From Mytilus californianus (taxonomy: Eukaryota > Mollusca > Bivalvia > Mytilida > Mytilidae): a stretch of 64,000 nt of DNA. The stretch is from contig NW_026262712.1 in the NCBI RefSeq assembly GCF_021869535.1, positions 108,063,640-108,127,639 on the forward strand, given 5' to 3'. Made by a program: the position numbers and the translations under genes. The notes below the pieces were generated by a model. It saw only the letters and a program-made list of their open reading frames with translations. It ran no database searches and was not told the DNA's origin. Positions 22,061-32,521 of this stretch are shown piece by piece (the stretch's first letter is position 1; every line of letters begins with the position of its first letter).

Positions 22061-22384
22061 TTCTACATACACAGTTAACTGAAGTACTTTCATTATAATA
22101 TTCAGAAATGAATTTGAATATGTGTCATGACCGTTTACTTTTTTTGCTACCTTTATAAACCTAAGGCCACTAGTGCTTTTAGGTCTTTTATCAAGCAGTG
22201 AATACAAAATTAAAAAAAAATCTCAAAAATTCATTTTCACCTGCATGTAAAATTATTTCATATTTTTCTACACCAGATTCATCCCTCAGTTTGGAAAAGT
22301 ATGATCAGTAGATACTGTATGTTTTGTCCAATCACACTGTTCAGATACATTGACTTAAGTAAAGAGCAACCTAAATTCCGGAAT

Positions 22385-22430
22385 GTAAATACTACCGTGC
22401 CACCTGTAGAGCTCTTAACCGACTTGATAT
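22385..22430 (+). repeat. Inverted partner of the 21.9-kb repeat arm
   Basis: 'taaatactaccgtgccacct', then 'gtagagctctt'; reverse complement of the stretch near 21968-22000. The 86-codon frame at 22301-22561 spans it and shows no recognised protein family. Confidence 0.55.
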
Positions 22431-22744
22431 TTAAAAACAAATATGCAATATATGTCTATACAATATCTCAAACTCGATATCGTCCCGAGTCTATAAAGGT
22501 TGTGGTTAATTTAAACAGAAACTATCAAAGATCTGACATTAACACTCAGTTCACTAAATAACAAATATGGAATAAATGTGTTCCTTACTTGGGACAGGCG
22601 CGTGGATATATGGCGGGGTTAAACTAGTTTTGTTTAATTTTTATTTCCCCTCTCCCTTTTGTTAATTTGATCAGTGTACTAACAAAAGGTTCTCAGTACA
22701 GGAAAAAAAACTCTTAAAACCGGTATAAAGTAGAATAACAAAAA

Positions 22745-22920
22745 AACCTGGTTTTATAGCTAGCTAAACCTCTCACTTGTATGACAGTAGCATAGAATTC
22801 CATTATATTGACAACGATGTGTGAATAAAACAAACAGACATAATAGGTAAAAATGTCAAAAATTGGGGTACAGTAGTCAACATTGTAATATAATCTTAAT
22901 CACTATAAAAACAAATAAAT
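22745..22920 (-). repeat. Inverted copy of the repeat at 60-245
   Basis: 'aaaacctggttttatagcta' through 'cttgtatgacagtagcatag' to 'taaaaacaaataaat', complementary to 60-245. The pair brackets 22.5 kb that includes the whole SLC6 gene, but each is a member of a dispersed family. Confidence 0.8.
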
Positions 22921-23689
22921 ATTTTTACAACAAAAACACAAACGAAACAACAAAATACTAATAATATTACGTAATGTAGAATGATTGATTGCAGCTAAGA
23001 AAAGCAAGCACACACGTCTTCGCCATGTTCACCTACTGATCTAAAAACATGCCGTCGTACACTCTAATATCGTTTGCAGCAATGTCATATACAGAACAGA
23101 ATGACGAGATCTTTTGTAATGATACCAAGAACAAAATATAAAATCTAAATGTAGACAAATAAGATTTTAGCATTGCTTCAAACTATTTATTAGAAAATTG
23201 ATGTCATCCGACAAAATACAAGATATATAATTGATAATTTAAAACAACAACAGTACAATTATAAGCTTTACCAACAAGCGTATTATACCAAAAAGAAAGA
23301 TTACAAGGTTCATAATGACAATACCACAAAAATCTAAAAGGACAAAACTGTTCCTAAAAAGAAATGGTCTTTCGAAAAATGTGAGTGTGACAGTATCCGT
23401 GTTTGTCATTATCATTCGTATTATGGTAATTGTAGTTATAAAATCCAGTCCAATTTGGAAAGTTCAGTTTTCATTTTAACAATGCATTTTATTGCCGCTG
23501 AACTAAAGGACTTCAAATGACTTTTATATAATAACATTAAATGAATCAATTTACTGCACAATCTGCTCATTTTGAATTGATTTCTATTCATTGATGCTCG
23601 GGACCAAAATATTTGACATTACAAAAACTAATTCAAATGTTGACGAGCAGATATCATCAAAAAGGACTAAAATGATAGCAATACCCGGA

Positions 23690-23800
23690 CAAGGAATAAG
23701 AGGTATGTCATGCCAGTACTGAAGTATTGAGCTACTGGTCTATTGATACCTACAGGGACTAACAGTCCACCAACAGATGTATCGACCAAATGGTAGTAAT
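23690..23800 (-). repeat. Decayed retrozyme fragment, antisense
   Basis: 'tattgagctactggtctatt' and 'gtccaccaacagatgtatcg' resemble the reverse complement of the retrozyme body at 1675-1735 ('gatgccactgctggtggac'). No hammerhead core remains next to it. Confidence 0.45.
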
Positions 23801-24534
23801 AACATTAAACGATACCAATTTTACTGCACCAGATGCGCATTTTGATCGACAATTTATGCTCTCGGCCTATATAAACTAACTGTCAAGTCATTAAGGATTG
23901 CACTCTCAACAATTCAAAGTTATATGACACAGTGTAGGTACTCCGACGATATATATAAATTATTACATAACATAATTTATTCCAATTATTACATAACATA
24001 ACCTATTCTAATTACCATCGCGGTGCTGTTGCATATACTGCTTTTGAATTCCATTAGAATGTAAGCTATGCAAACGAAAGTGGAGTGTCTTTACGGGGAG
24101 TTTGTTTGTACTTTTAGCTCAGAGATAATTTGCATATTCTTATTCAATGTTATTGTTTTATTAGCTACTTGTGTAAACTATAATAAATGATTTTGTTTAC
24201 TTAAGTTGTATTCTACATTTAATCAGTTTAACATGTACATGTACATGACTAGACATTTTTTATTAGCTCACTTAATCCGTATACTTTTGTTAGTTGTTTT
24301 ATAAACGGGTTAACTGTATGATCAAGCATGGATAAAATCCACTTTCATCAGGAACTTTTTAGTTTACATATAGCTAAATTGTTCCATTGGCTTCATTCCA
24401 ACATGTAAGGCATAGTTCTAGTATAATCAAATGATTTACAATGACGATTTCATCGCAAATGAAATATCTACATGATCAAAAAGTAAACTACCCTAACATT
24501 GTTATTTAATTACATTTAATTTTTTTTCTTCTGA

Positions 24535-24537
24535 TTA

Positions 24538-24571
<34 letters not shown>

Positions 24572-24572
24572 G
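24535..24572 (+). repeat. (ATTG)n microsatellite
   Basis: About nine ATTG/GATT repeats, followed by 'ttggtgtttagcgccaccta'. Confidence 0.9.
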
Positions 24573-24914
24573 GTGTTTAGCGCCACCTAACAACCTCAGT
24601 GTTAACAGGCTAGTGATACTGCAGATAGAGGCCGCATTTTGTGTTTTAAGAAAACCGTGGTCATCTGTGACACAGATAATCCATCGAGGACAACCAAATC
24701 ATAATGGTGTCCGTAAAACTTACGAAGAGTTTTCATCAACCATATCATTAAGAACTCTTTTAATAGCTTCCGTGTATAGGCATTTAAAACAAGCACTGGT
24801 TATCATATCAAATACTTCATATGCAGGTGCTACTGGAGTGTTGCTACAGAGAAATGAAAAGTTTTCAAGCCTAAAATTGAAGACATTTCCTTTGTCAAAA
24901 CGTTGAGTTCCCTA

Positions 24915-25259
24915 CTAATCCTCACTTTCCATTTCTAGATGCAAGTCAGGTAATGAAGCAGACCTATTCGTATCTGTGGTATCCTTTATTTCAAGTTTCA
25001 TTTGATAGATGCGATACACATATTCAACAAACTTTAGATTTTTCAGTGAGCGAACATCATCGTTATAGCGAAATAAGGATTCAAAGAATAATGCTAGCAC
25101 ATCTTTGTTCTTCTTCTGTATGAAGTCTGTCTCGTATATATGAACAAATTCCACGTGAAGATGGGCACAGTTGGTTCCCATATGAATACAGACTGTCTGT
25201 TGAAAATCACAGCAACCAAACATAACAAAAATGTTGTTTATTAACGTTTTCTGTGCCAC
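24915..25259 (-). pseudogene. Reverse transcriptase palm remnant, active site damaged
   Basis: A 114-codon open frame reads FQQTVCIHMGTNCAHLHVEF, then FRYNDDVRSLKNLKFVEYVY and LEIKDTTDTNRSASLPDLHL. These align by eye with the RT palm blocks 'GIPMGTNCAP' and 'FRYIDDVLSLNN' of the family seen at 15.3 and 20.3 kb. The catalytic Y-x-DD is present as YNDD, but the GIPMG block reads CIHMG and no fingers or thumb flank it. A further minus-strand frame at 24602-24796 may be its extension. It is a decayed fragment. Confidence 0.72.
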
Positions 25260-25962
25260 GGGCCGATTTTAGGCCGATTTGTAAATACTACGTTGACTGC
25301 CACGGGCCGATTTTCGGCCGATGTTTTTTTCCTTACGTCGAACAATAGGCTTCAGTGACGTTGCCGATTATGTGTACGTTTATGGATTACGCAATTTTTA
25401 ATTTGTTTTTATTTTGTGGACTTTCTGCTAATTTTTCTATTTTGTTTTATATAAAAGAAATATATTAAAGAAATAGAGAAGTTTCACTAAGTAATGAAAG
25501 CAGTCGAAATGTGCAACTACTGAAATAAATGTTGATGCACTGTATGTGCACTTTTCATCAAATAGTGAATCTTAGTAGTCAATGTATATAAAGAGCGAAT
25601 CCAGTTAGTTCATTTTCACTGTCGTATGCGAGTATGTCTATTGTAGTATGAAGGATGATGGGAAAAAACAGCGTTTGTTTACATTTTGAAAATAAAAAAT
25701 AAATTATTTGAAAGTACTATTTAACACAATTTCATTAGAATGTACCTTTTTAATGTATAACAACAGGATTAAAGTCTGAAAAAGTGTAATTAAAGCAGCA
25801 GAATCCATGATATTGATTACTGAATGCGATTCATTTTATCTATAGATGCGATGAATTATCACTGTAAGTGCAATCATTTCTGATGTGGAATTTTTGGAGG
25901 TGCGATGAATTTTCATTGTTGTTTTATATAATAATTCGACATGCAACAACTGAAAATAGTCT

Positions 25963-27004
25963 TTTATATATTCGTTTTTCCAGTGTGTGTTTGTGTAAAA
26001 CTGATAGTCGAAATTCTGTTTCAAAATATATTTTATGTTTTTCCCGTCGTGTATATGCATGAAATATTTGCCACTGAAACTACACCAACAACCAATCAAC
26101 CATGTAAGCATCCAATCCAATTAATCAATCGATAAATTTATATCTGAAAATGACGCCAGTTTTCCACATAATAATCTTGTTTATCTAAATATAGTTCAAT
26201 AGTCGAAGTGAAATCATGTAAAATTTAATATTAAAGGTTGTATTCAAACTGTGATGCTGGTTTCAATGGCGATTAAACCATAAGTCTCATGTTATGCAGT
26301 TTGCTATACACGTGTAATAGCACAATATGATTTGTGAGGAATTTGACATTGCAGTCTCTGTAATAATTATTTTATTCCCATTATCAATCAATCAGTTAGT
26401 ATGAAAATCTTCGCAGGACATCAATCTGTGAAATTATTCTGTGTCGATATGCTTATTAGCGTCACTGTTTTAAACTTTAACATCTGTTACAAATCTTAAG
26501 GTCAAATTTGTTAAAGGTTCCTGTCTGGTGAATGTTATCTTAGTGTAGTGTCAGCAGACTGTAGATTCAATAATAACTTTGTCACGGAACCATTGATACT
26601 AACAATACGGTGTAAATGTAATATATTTAATATGAATATTACACTAAATAAAATGAAAACGTATTTTCTGTACTAAATATATAAAACATATTAAATTGTT
26701 TGGCCTTGGGAAATCACTCAACTATCTGACGAATAATTTTGCTCCAGGACTTTGTCAGGAAGCGATTCTTTCGTGGAAAGTACACCAGCTGACAAGCCAC
26801 TACACTCAACTTGAACAACACAACTGACAAAAGAATGACAAAGCGAAGCTTCATCTGACGGCCCATGCGTGGCAGTGGACCAGCCCCCGCGTGACGGTGG
26901 GCTACAATGTTTTAAGGTGTTGAGTTGAGGTTGGAGATGTTAAATGAAAAATGCTTGGAAAATGAATGAAAATTATGAATGATAAGTGAAATATTTGAAA
27001 AGGT
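25963..27004 (+). repeat. 1.04-kb direct duplication, copy 1
   Basis: Nearly identical to 27344-28385 (constant offset of 1381; only a handful of substitutions seen, such as 'gtgtgtttgtgtaaaac' versus 'atgtgtttgtgtaatac'). The similarity starts at 'tttatatattcg' and stops abruptly after 'gaaaaggt'. The near-identity implies a recent duplication. Confidence 0.93.
26714..26866 (-). CDS. Candidate 50-aa secreted basic peptide (copy 1)
   Basis: The ATG at 26866 opens 50 codons ending in TGA. The first 25 residues look like a signal peptide: basic start MGRQMKLR, hydrophobic core FVILLSVVLFKLSVVAC. The remainder, QLVYFPRKNRFLTKS and then WSKIIRQIVE, is basic (net positive). I do not recognise the peptide. 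It could be a one-exon secreted peptide or chance; the repeat at 28095-28247 preserves it, but the whole 1-kb block is nearly identical, so that is weak support. Confidence 0.3.
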   Translation of the reverse strand: MGRQMKLRFVILLSVVLFKLSVVACQLVYFPRKNRFLTKSWSKIIRQIVE

Positions 27005-27343
27005 TCACTTGTTGAGTTCTTTCCCTTGTCATTGACATATTGAAGGTGAATCATGCGGTGGGGTAGGATGGAGGTTGTTTTGAAAATAAGTTTTAAAAGC
27101 TGTTGCCACGAGGAGCAATTACTAAGACTGTGATTCAACTTGTGTTTCACGTGACACATTTCTTATTAAACTGCAAGCACGCAACTTTATCTAACCTATA
27201 TGTTTTGTGACCTCTTAACCGATATTTAATGTCGAGTAACGGGTTATGCAGAAACGGGTTAAGAAAAGTCATCAGCACCATTTAACAGCTGGGAATAATC
27301 AACTCGTCTATAAACCATGATTATTCAATTCTATAATCTACCA
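27005..27343. other. Spacer between the two 1.04-kb copies
   Basis: 339 bp of unique sequence, including 'gcggtggggtaggatggagg' and 'taacgggttatgcagaaacg'. No gene was recognised; the 85-codon minus frame ending at 26902 runs into it without a recognised family. Confidence 0.6.
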
Positions 27344-28385
27344 TTTATATATTCGTTTTTCCAGTATGTGTTTGTGTAATACTGATAGTCGAAATTCTGT
27401 TTCAAAATATATTTTATGTTTTTCCCGTCGTGTATATGCATGAAATATTTGCCACTGAAACTACACCAACAACCAATCAACCATGTAAGCATCCAATCCA
27501 ATTAATCAATCGATAAATTTATATCTGAAAATGACGCCAGTTTTCCACATGATAATCTTGTTTATCTAAATATAGTTCAATAGTCGAAGTGAAATCATGT
27601 AAAATTTAATATTAAAGGTTGTATTCAAACTGTGATGCTGGTTTCAATGGCGATTAAACCATAAGTCTCATGTTATGCAGTTTGCTATACACGTGTTATA
27701 GTACAATATGATTTGTGAGGAATTTGACATTGCAGTCTCTGTAATAATTATTTTATTCCCATTATCAATCAATCAGTTAGTATGAAAATCTTCGCAGGAC
27801 ATCAATCTGTGAAATTATTCTGTGTCGATATGCTTATTAGCGTCACTGTTTTAAACTTTAACATCTGTTACAAATCTTAAGGTGAAATTTGTTAAAGGTT
27901 CCTGTCTGGTGAATGTTATCTTAGTGTAGTGTCAGCAGACTGTAGATTCAATAATAACTTTGTCACGGAACCATTGATACTAACAATACGGTGTAAATGT
28001 AATATATTTATTATGAATATTACACTAAATAAAATGAAAACGTATTTTCTGTACTAAATATATAAAACATATTAAATTGTTTGGCCTTGGGAAATCACTC
28101 AACTATCTGACGAATAATTTTGCTCCAGGACTTTGTCAGGAAGCGATTCTTTCGTGGAAAGTACACCAGCTGACAAGCCACTACACTCAACTTGAACAAC
28201 ACAACTGACAAAAGAATGACAAAGCGAAGCTTCATCTGACGGCCCATGCGTGGCAGTGGACCAGCCCCCGCGTGACGGTGGGCTACAATGTTTTAAGGTG
28301 TTGAGTTGAGGTTGGAGATGTTAAATGAAAAATGCTTGGAAAATGAATGAAAATTATGAATGATAAGTGAAATATTTGAAAAGGT
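27344..28385 (+). repeat. 1.04-kb direct duplication, copy 2
   Basis: Second copy of 25963-27004. Its right edge ('gaaaaggt' then 'gccaagaaac') is about 200 bp from the stop codon of the tyrosine recombinase of the next element, so duplication and retroelement insertion may be connected. Confidence 0.93.
28095..28247 (-). CDS. Candidate 50-aa secreted basic peptide (copy 2)
   Basis: Same 50-codon frame as 26714-26866, with no differences noticed. Same reading: possible signal peptide of about 25 residues and a basic C-terminal half. Function unknown. Confidence 0.3.
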   Translation of the reverse strand: MGRQMKLRFVILLSVVLFKLSVVACQLVYFPRKNRFLTKSWSKIIRQIVE

Positions 28386-28588
28386 GCCAAGAAACTCTGA
28401 CGAAATAGTGATGAGAAATCAGATGAGTCTGAGTGACCCCCAAGTATTTAGAATGAGGAATCCCCCGGGATCACCTTCAATAAGTCAACGAATAACACAA
28501 TAATAAGGTAAACAAAAGAAACAAAATATACATATAAAGCAACCATGCAGTTCTCCTGTCAATAAAATCGAAGTTGACTATAATATAA

Positions 28589-29593
28589 TCAATGATAAAT
28601 AGATTCAGCAAGCTGCTGTTGTGCATGTTTTATAGAGGTTGGTTGAGTGCGAATATAACGCACATAGCAATCTGAAGACCAACGACCTAATGTTTTGATC
28701 ATGTGATCTTCTATGTTAGCCTGACCAGCTGCGGTTCCAGCACCTATTCTAAATGAATGACCAGAAAAGTTTTTAGGATCATAACCGCATAACTCAAGAA
28801 CATGTCTGACTTTTGTTATAAAGAATTCTCTTTCCATGGCTAAATTGCCAATTGAGACAAAAAGAGGGTCAGTGTTTTGATAAGACGACATAAACGTTTT
28901 TCTGATCTCTAAATATCTTTTTAAAACACGATAAGGACAAATATGACTATTAATTTTGTGTAGCTGAATATCTATACCCTTACGGAATGGATCAGTTTTT
29001 GACTGTTTCAAGTGAAAGTTAGCAACATTGTCTGTGAATGAAATGTCTGATATACATAAATTAATTGCAGGTTCAAATTGTTCGGATTTGATAACAGTTA
29101 TTTCTCCGCATCGGAGAAAGCCAAAGAAAGAAATCACGCTAGCTGTTTCTATCATGAGGTCAATGAACTTTGAAAAAACTCCCTTTCGTAATCTCTTTAT
29201 AATTTGTTCAAGAATATCAAAAGTGATAGGTAGCCTTACTCTCTTGTTTTGATTTTGAGATCGTTTGACAGAATTTAAGATCAATGTAAGCCTAGGAAAT
29301 GGTTTGCCGTTATATAGTTCTAAGGGATCACTACAATTTTCCTTCAAGTAATTGTACCTGATTCCACAGAGATAAAGTTTAATGGTAGAATAATGAAGTT
29401 TCAGAACTGTTTGACAATGGGCAACAAAATATATGAGGATTTCTTCCGAAACTGGGGCCAAATTATTTGTAAATGTCACATTATTTAACAGTAAATATCT
29501 CTTAAAATGCATGAAACCAATATCATACACGTCCTTAGTCCTTTTAGATATAGATGTCGTCCATAGTTGTTCGACAGTTTGTTTTAACACCAT
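28589..29593 (-). CDS. Tyrosine recombinase of DIRS-like element
   Basis: 334 residues from the ATG at 29593. The C-terminal half has the catalytic set of tyrosine recombinases: Arg in FFGFLRCGEI, the H-x-x-R box GHSFRIGAGT, and the nucleophile Tyr in DCYVRYIRT. The N-terminal part (SKRTKDVYDIGFMHFKRYLL) resembles a SAM-like DNA-binding domain. The enzyme joins the circular cDNA to the genome. Its ATG overlaps the pol stop by 10 nt (ATGGTGTTAA), so it is probably translated by reinitiation; the frame is open upstream to 29617 without an earlier ATG. Confidence 0.92.
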   Translation of the reverse strand: MVLKQTVEQLWTTSISKRTKDVYDIGFMHFKRYLLLNNVTFTNNLAPVSEEILIYFVAHCQTVLKLHYSTIKLYLCGIRYNYLKENCSDPLELYNGKPFPRLTLILNSVKRSQNQNKRVRLPITFDILEQIIKRLRKGVFSKFIDLMIETASVISFFGFLRCGEITVIKSEQFEPAINLCISDISFTDNVANFHLKQSKTDPFRKGIDIQLHKINSHICPYRVLKRYLEIRKTFMSSYQNTDPLFVSIGNLAMEREFFITKVRHVLELCGYDPKNFSGHSFRIGAGTAAGQANIEDHMIKTLGRWSSDCYVRYIRTQPTSIKHAQQQLAESIYH

Positions 29594-31215
29594 ATTACAT
29601 CTGAGATTTTGGGACACGGTTCCGGAAAGGGGTCTGCATCTGGTGCCAGGGTTCTGAATCGTTGTATCTGAAATCGAGATAAGGCATCACTTATATCGTT
29701 TTGTAAACCTGGCACGTGTTTTGCACTAAAAAAGAAGTTGTTTGTACACGCGCACCATGTTAATTTTCTCATTAACTTCATAATATACAAACATTTTGAT
29801 CTGCCTTTCCTTATAATCTCGACTGTAGACATATTATCAGACCAAAATAACACTTTTTTTGTTTTCCATGAGGCGCCCCATAAAACAGCTGCCACAACGA
29901 TTGGGTACAATTCAAGAAATGCCATTGAATGTTTACTGTTTGTGATGTTTTTTATTTCGGTCGGCCATGAAGAATAAAACCACTTTCCACCAAAATATCC
30001 ACCAAAACCTATAGTTGACGATGCATCTGTGAATAATTCCATATCGTAATTAGATATATATGTAGAATTATAAAACATATTAATTCCATTCCAATTCTTT
30101 AGAAATCGAAACCAAAATTCAAGATCTATCCGACATTCTTTATTTAAACGCACATAATGATGTGATTCTTTTGCTTTGGTTGATAAATTGATTAGATAAG
30201 ACACAAATGACCTGCCCGGTAGTATAACTCTTGAGGCAAAATTTAAATGCCCAAGCAGCTGTAGAACTTCTCTCTTAGAACAAGAGGATTTGACACTTAT
30301 ACTTGAAATAAACTCACAAATTCGATCAACTTTTTCCTGCGGTAAACGGGCTTCCATTTTTTGTGAATCGAGAATGATGCCAAGATATTCAAGACACGTT
30401 ACAGGGCCAACAGTTTTGTGCATCGCTATTGGAACATTTAAACGTTTAAAAATCATCATCATTAATGCCATTGATCGCTCTCCGTCAGCGTGTGGCGGAT
30501 CTATAGTTAAGAAATCGTCTAACAGGTGTAAAATGTTATTGACCTTGTAATTGTTTGTGGCAATATAACATATTGCTTGTGACAAAGTATCGAATATAAT
30601 GGGACTAGATCGGCAACCGAAAGTTAATCGCACATAGAAATAATATTTTTCCTCCCATTTAATGCAAAACAAAGGCCATTGTGAAGGTAAAATAGGACAA
30701 TTTTTGAATGCATTGGAAATGTCGTACTTACATAACCAGGAATTTTTTCCGTATTTCAGGATAATATCTATAGCGTTGTCGATCTTAACGTATGACATAG
30801 AGCAGATGTCTTTGTCAATTAATTCATTGATGCTAAAATGAGTATCACTTTGATGAGGTGCCGATAAATCCAATATAAGTCGTTTTTTCTTTGAATATTT
30901 TCCTTCCGCAACTCCCAACGGACTGACACGGTAACTTGAAAATGGAAGTGTATCAAAAGGCCCGTACATAAAACCATTTTCACATTCCTTCCTTAACAAT
31001 TCATTTACTACGTTCGGTTGTGATCGTGCAGACAAATTATTACGACATTCAAGGGTTGGTAAACTAGTCACAGAAACTTTAGTGTCAAAACCATATTTTA
31101 AACCATTGCATAAATAAAATACAAAAGATTTGTCACTGTGATTTCTAAGTTCACTTTGTAATACTTCTACGTTAACCGGAGTAGTAGCATGTAGGGGGAA
31201 GTTAACATTTGATAG
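29584..31215 (-). CDS. Pol: reverse transcriptase and RNase H, in frame after gag UGA
   Basis: 543 codons directly follow the gag UGA in the same frame. The first region (NVEVLQSELRNHSDKSFVFY) is typical of the DIRS RT start. The palm has CKYDISNAF and LHLLDDFL (LLDD in place of YxDD, near residues 231-234). The RNase H domain has LFTDASS, the Glu in FLELYPIVVA, LFWSDN and ISDALSR. There is no ATG between the UGA and the RT core, so expression needs readthrough or another recoding event. No protease motif was seen. Confidence 0.93.
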   Translation of the reverse strand, partial: LSNVNFPLHATTPVNVEVLQSELRNHSDKSFVFYLCNGLKYGFDTKVSVTSLPTLECRNNLSARSQPNVVNELLRKECENGFMYGPFDTLPFSSYRVSPLGVAEGKYSKKKRLILDLSAPHQSDTHFSINELIDKDICSMSYVKIDNAIDIILKYGKNSWLCKYDISNAFKNCPILPSQWPLFCIKWEEKYYFYVRLTFGCRSSPIIFDTLSQAICYIATNNYKVNNILHLLDDFLTIDPPHADGERSMALMMMIFKRLNVPIAMHKTVGPVTCLEYLGIILDSQKMEARLPQEKVDRICEFISSISVKSSCSKREVLQLLGHLNFASRVILPGRSFVSYLINLSTKAKESHHYVRLNKECRIDLEFWFRFLKNWNGINMFYNSTYISNYDMELFTDASSTIGFGGYFGGKWFYSSWPTEIKNITNSKHSMAFLELYPIVVAAVLWGASWKTKKVLFWSDNMSTVEIIRKGRSKCLYIMKLMRKLTWCACTNNFFFSAKHVPGLQNDISDALSRFQIQRFRTLAPDADPFPEPCPKISDVIWC

Positions 31216-31224
31216 TCATTTTTC
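31210..31224 (-). promoter_or_regulatory. UGA-CUA stop-codon readthrough context between gag and pol
   Basis: The gag frame ends GAA AAA TGA CTA TCA. UGA followed by CUA is the well-known leaky context of alphaviruses and several animal mRNAs. Gag and pol are in the same frame (31071 and 32238 differ by a multiple of three), with no other stop before pol. The same nine-base core plus CTA occurs in the second element at 46433. Confidence 0.75.
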
Positions 31225-32217
31225 GGAACCGAAGCTATGCTTTGATGCAGGAGTACCAGTCTTAGCAACAGTGTTTTTAAAAGCGTGGTTCTTTCTATTT
31301 TTCTCGCTATCGTTATGCGAAGATTGACGATGACAGGCGGTTACGCTATGATCATAGTTACGACAATTGGAGCACATGTGTAAGAAAAGGCATCGACCGT
31401 CTTTATTACAGCCAGACATGCTATTGAAATTATTGCAAATTTCTTTTCCGTTGTGATAAAAACGCTTCCTACCACGAATATCAGAATTACCGCTATTTTT
31501 CGTTAGATGTGGGGTAGTTACGTTTTTCTCTGATAATTGCAATGGACAGAATTTTGTGTCATGGTCAACCATGTGACAAAGTTTGCAAATATTTATTTCA
31601 ACGCCCGCACCTATCAAGATCATCAGGTCGCGATCCCTTTTGCTCCAATCGACTTTAATTTGTTTCTCTTGAAGAAGGGTCGAGGCTTTTGCTGAAAACA
31701 ATTTATGGTAGTCGTAGAACTTCTGACCGTAAAAATTACTGATCTCTATGATATCCTCCTCGTAGGCGTCTAATTCAAATCTCCTACCTGGAAAAGCAGA
31801 TGTCATTACACGCTTGAATTTTCCGAAGGCCTTTATGAATTCCTGGATGGTTAGTTGTCGATTTAAACGCGGGTCTGGTTTATTCCCTACATTAATTTCC
31901 ATACCGTCTGCCAAAATGGTATGTGACTGGGGACTCTTGAAACTAGGAATAAGGAGAGAAGCTAAGTTAATGTCCTTACCCTGTATTATTTGTTTCTGTA
32001 ATGCTGTAGAAACTATGTCGACATTGGGAAAATCGTCAGAACGAACTCCTGTTCTATTTAATCCATGAAGTAACGCATCCGGTGTGTTTTGTATCGACGG
32101 TGCGGTATTACTGGAATTGTACCATTGATGTAGATTATACGGTTTGCTAGTATCATACAGCTTCTCTGTCATCAGGGTATCGACAGATTTCTGAAGGCCG
32201 TTCACGCATTGTGACAT
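31216..32217 (-). CDS. Gag-like protein of DIRS-like element
   Basis: 333 residues from the first ATG (32217). The frame stays open upstream to about 32285 without another ATG, so the true start may come from a spliced exon. The C-terminal part has zinc-binding spacing: CKLCHMVDHDTKFC, then CNNFNSMSGCNKDGRCLFLH, then MCSNCRNYDHSVTACH. Such CCCH/CCHC clusters are usual at the end of DIRS gag proteins and bind nucleic acid. It ends in a UGA of the leaky UGA-CUA type. Confidence 0.85.
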   Translation of the reverse strand: MSQCVNGLQKSVDTLMTEKLYDTSKPYNLHQWYNSSNTAPSIQNTPDALLHGLNRTGVRSDDFPNVDIVSTALQKQIIQGKDINLASLLIPSFKSPQSHTILADGMEINVGNKPDPRLNRQLTIQEFIKAFGKFKRVMTSAFPGRRFELDAYEEDIIEISNFYGQKFYDYHKLFSAKASTLLQEKQIKVDWSKRDRDLMILIGAGVEINICKLCHMVDHDTKFCPLQLSEKNVTTPHLTKNSGNSDIRGRKRFYHNGKEICNNFNSMSGCNKDGRCLFLHMCSNCRNYDHSVTACHRQSSHNDSEKNRKNHAFKNTVAKTGTPASKHSFGSEK

Positions 32218-32335
32218 AGTGTTAAAAGCAGCCACCAATATATTTGTGTTAACATTTTCCGTAGCAGAAGAAGTAATGTCAAGACTTTAATATTGAAGGT
32301 ATTCACAATTTGAAATGCAAGCTAGTCGTAGATGC

Positions 32336-32521
32336 TTACTTGAATATACACGGGTATAACCAACGTATGGTTGATTGTGGACGTTGTGCATTGTGTGCCG
32401 TTCGTTGATTTTTTTTTCTGTACGTTCGTTGCGGGATTTCGTTATAACTACACCGTTTGTTAGTAAAACATCGAGAAAATAATTTGCTGTTTCTATTGAA
32501 ACTAGAAAACACCCGCGACAT
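32336..32521 (-). CDS. Possible short 5' exon or upstream ORF of the DIRS-like element
   Basis: A 61-codon, Arg/Lys/Ser-rich frame from an ATG at 32521. Near its end lies a good donor (AA|GTAAGC, around 32337), and about 50 bp further an acceptor-like TTAAAG (around 32286) would join it in frame to the open gag reading frame (SLDITSSATENV...). Introns are known in some DIRS-like elements, but this one would be very short. It could equally be an untranslated leader. Confidence 0.25.
   Translation of the reverse strand: MSRVFSSFNRNSKLFSRCFTNKRCSYNEIPQRTYRKKNQRTAHNAQRPQSTIRWLYPCIFK

Noticed and set aside
25941..26135. 64-codon plus-strand ORF with a hydrophobic start and a GTAAGC donor near 26104
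   Set aside because: Copy 2 lacks the ATG region and no downstream exon was found.
26902..27159. 85-codon minus-strand ORF across the duplication edge
   Set aside because: It spans the copy 1/spacer junction and is therefore not preserved in copy 2; no domain visible.
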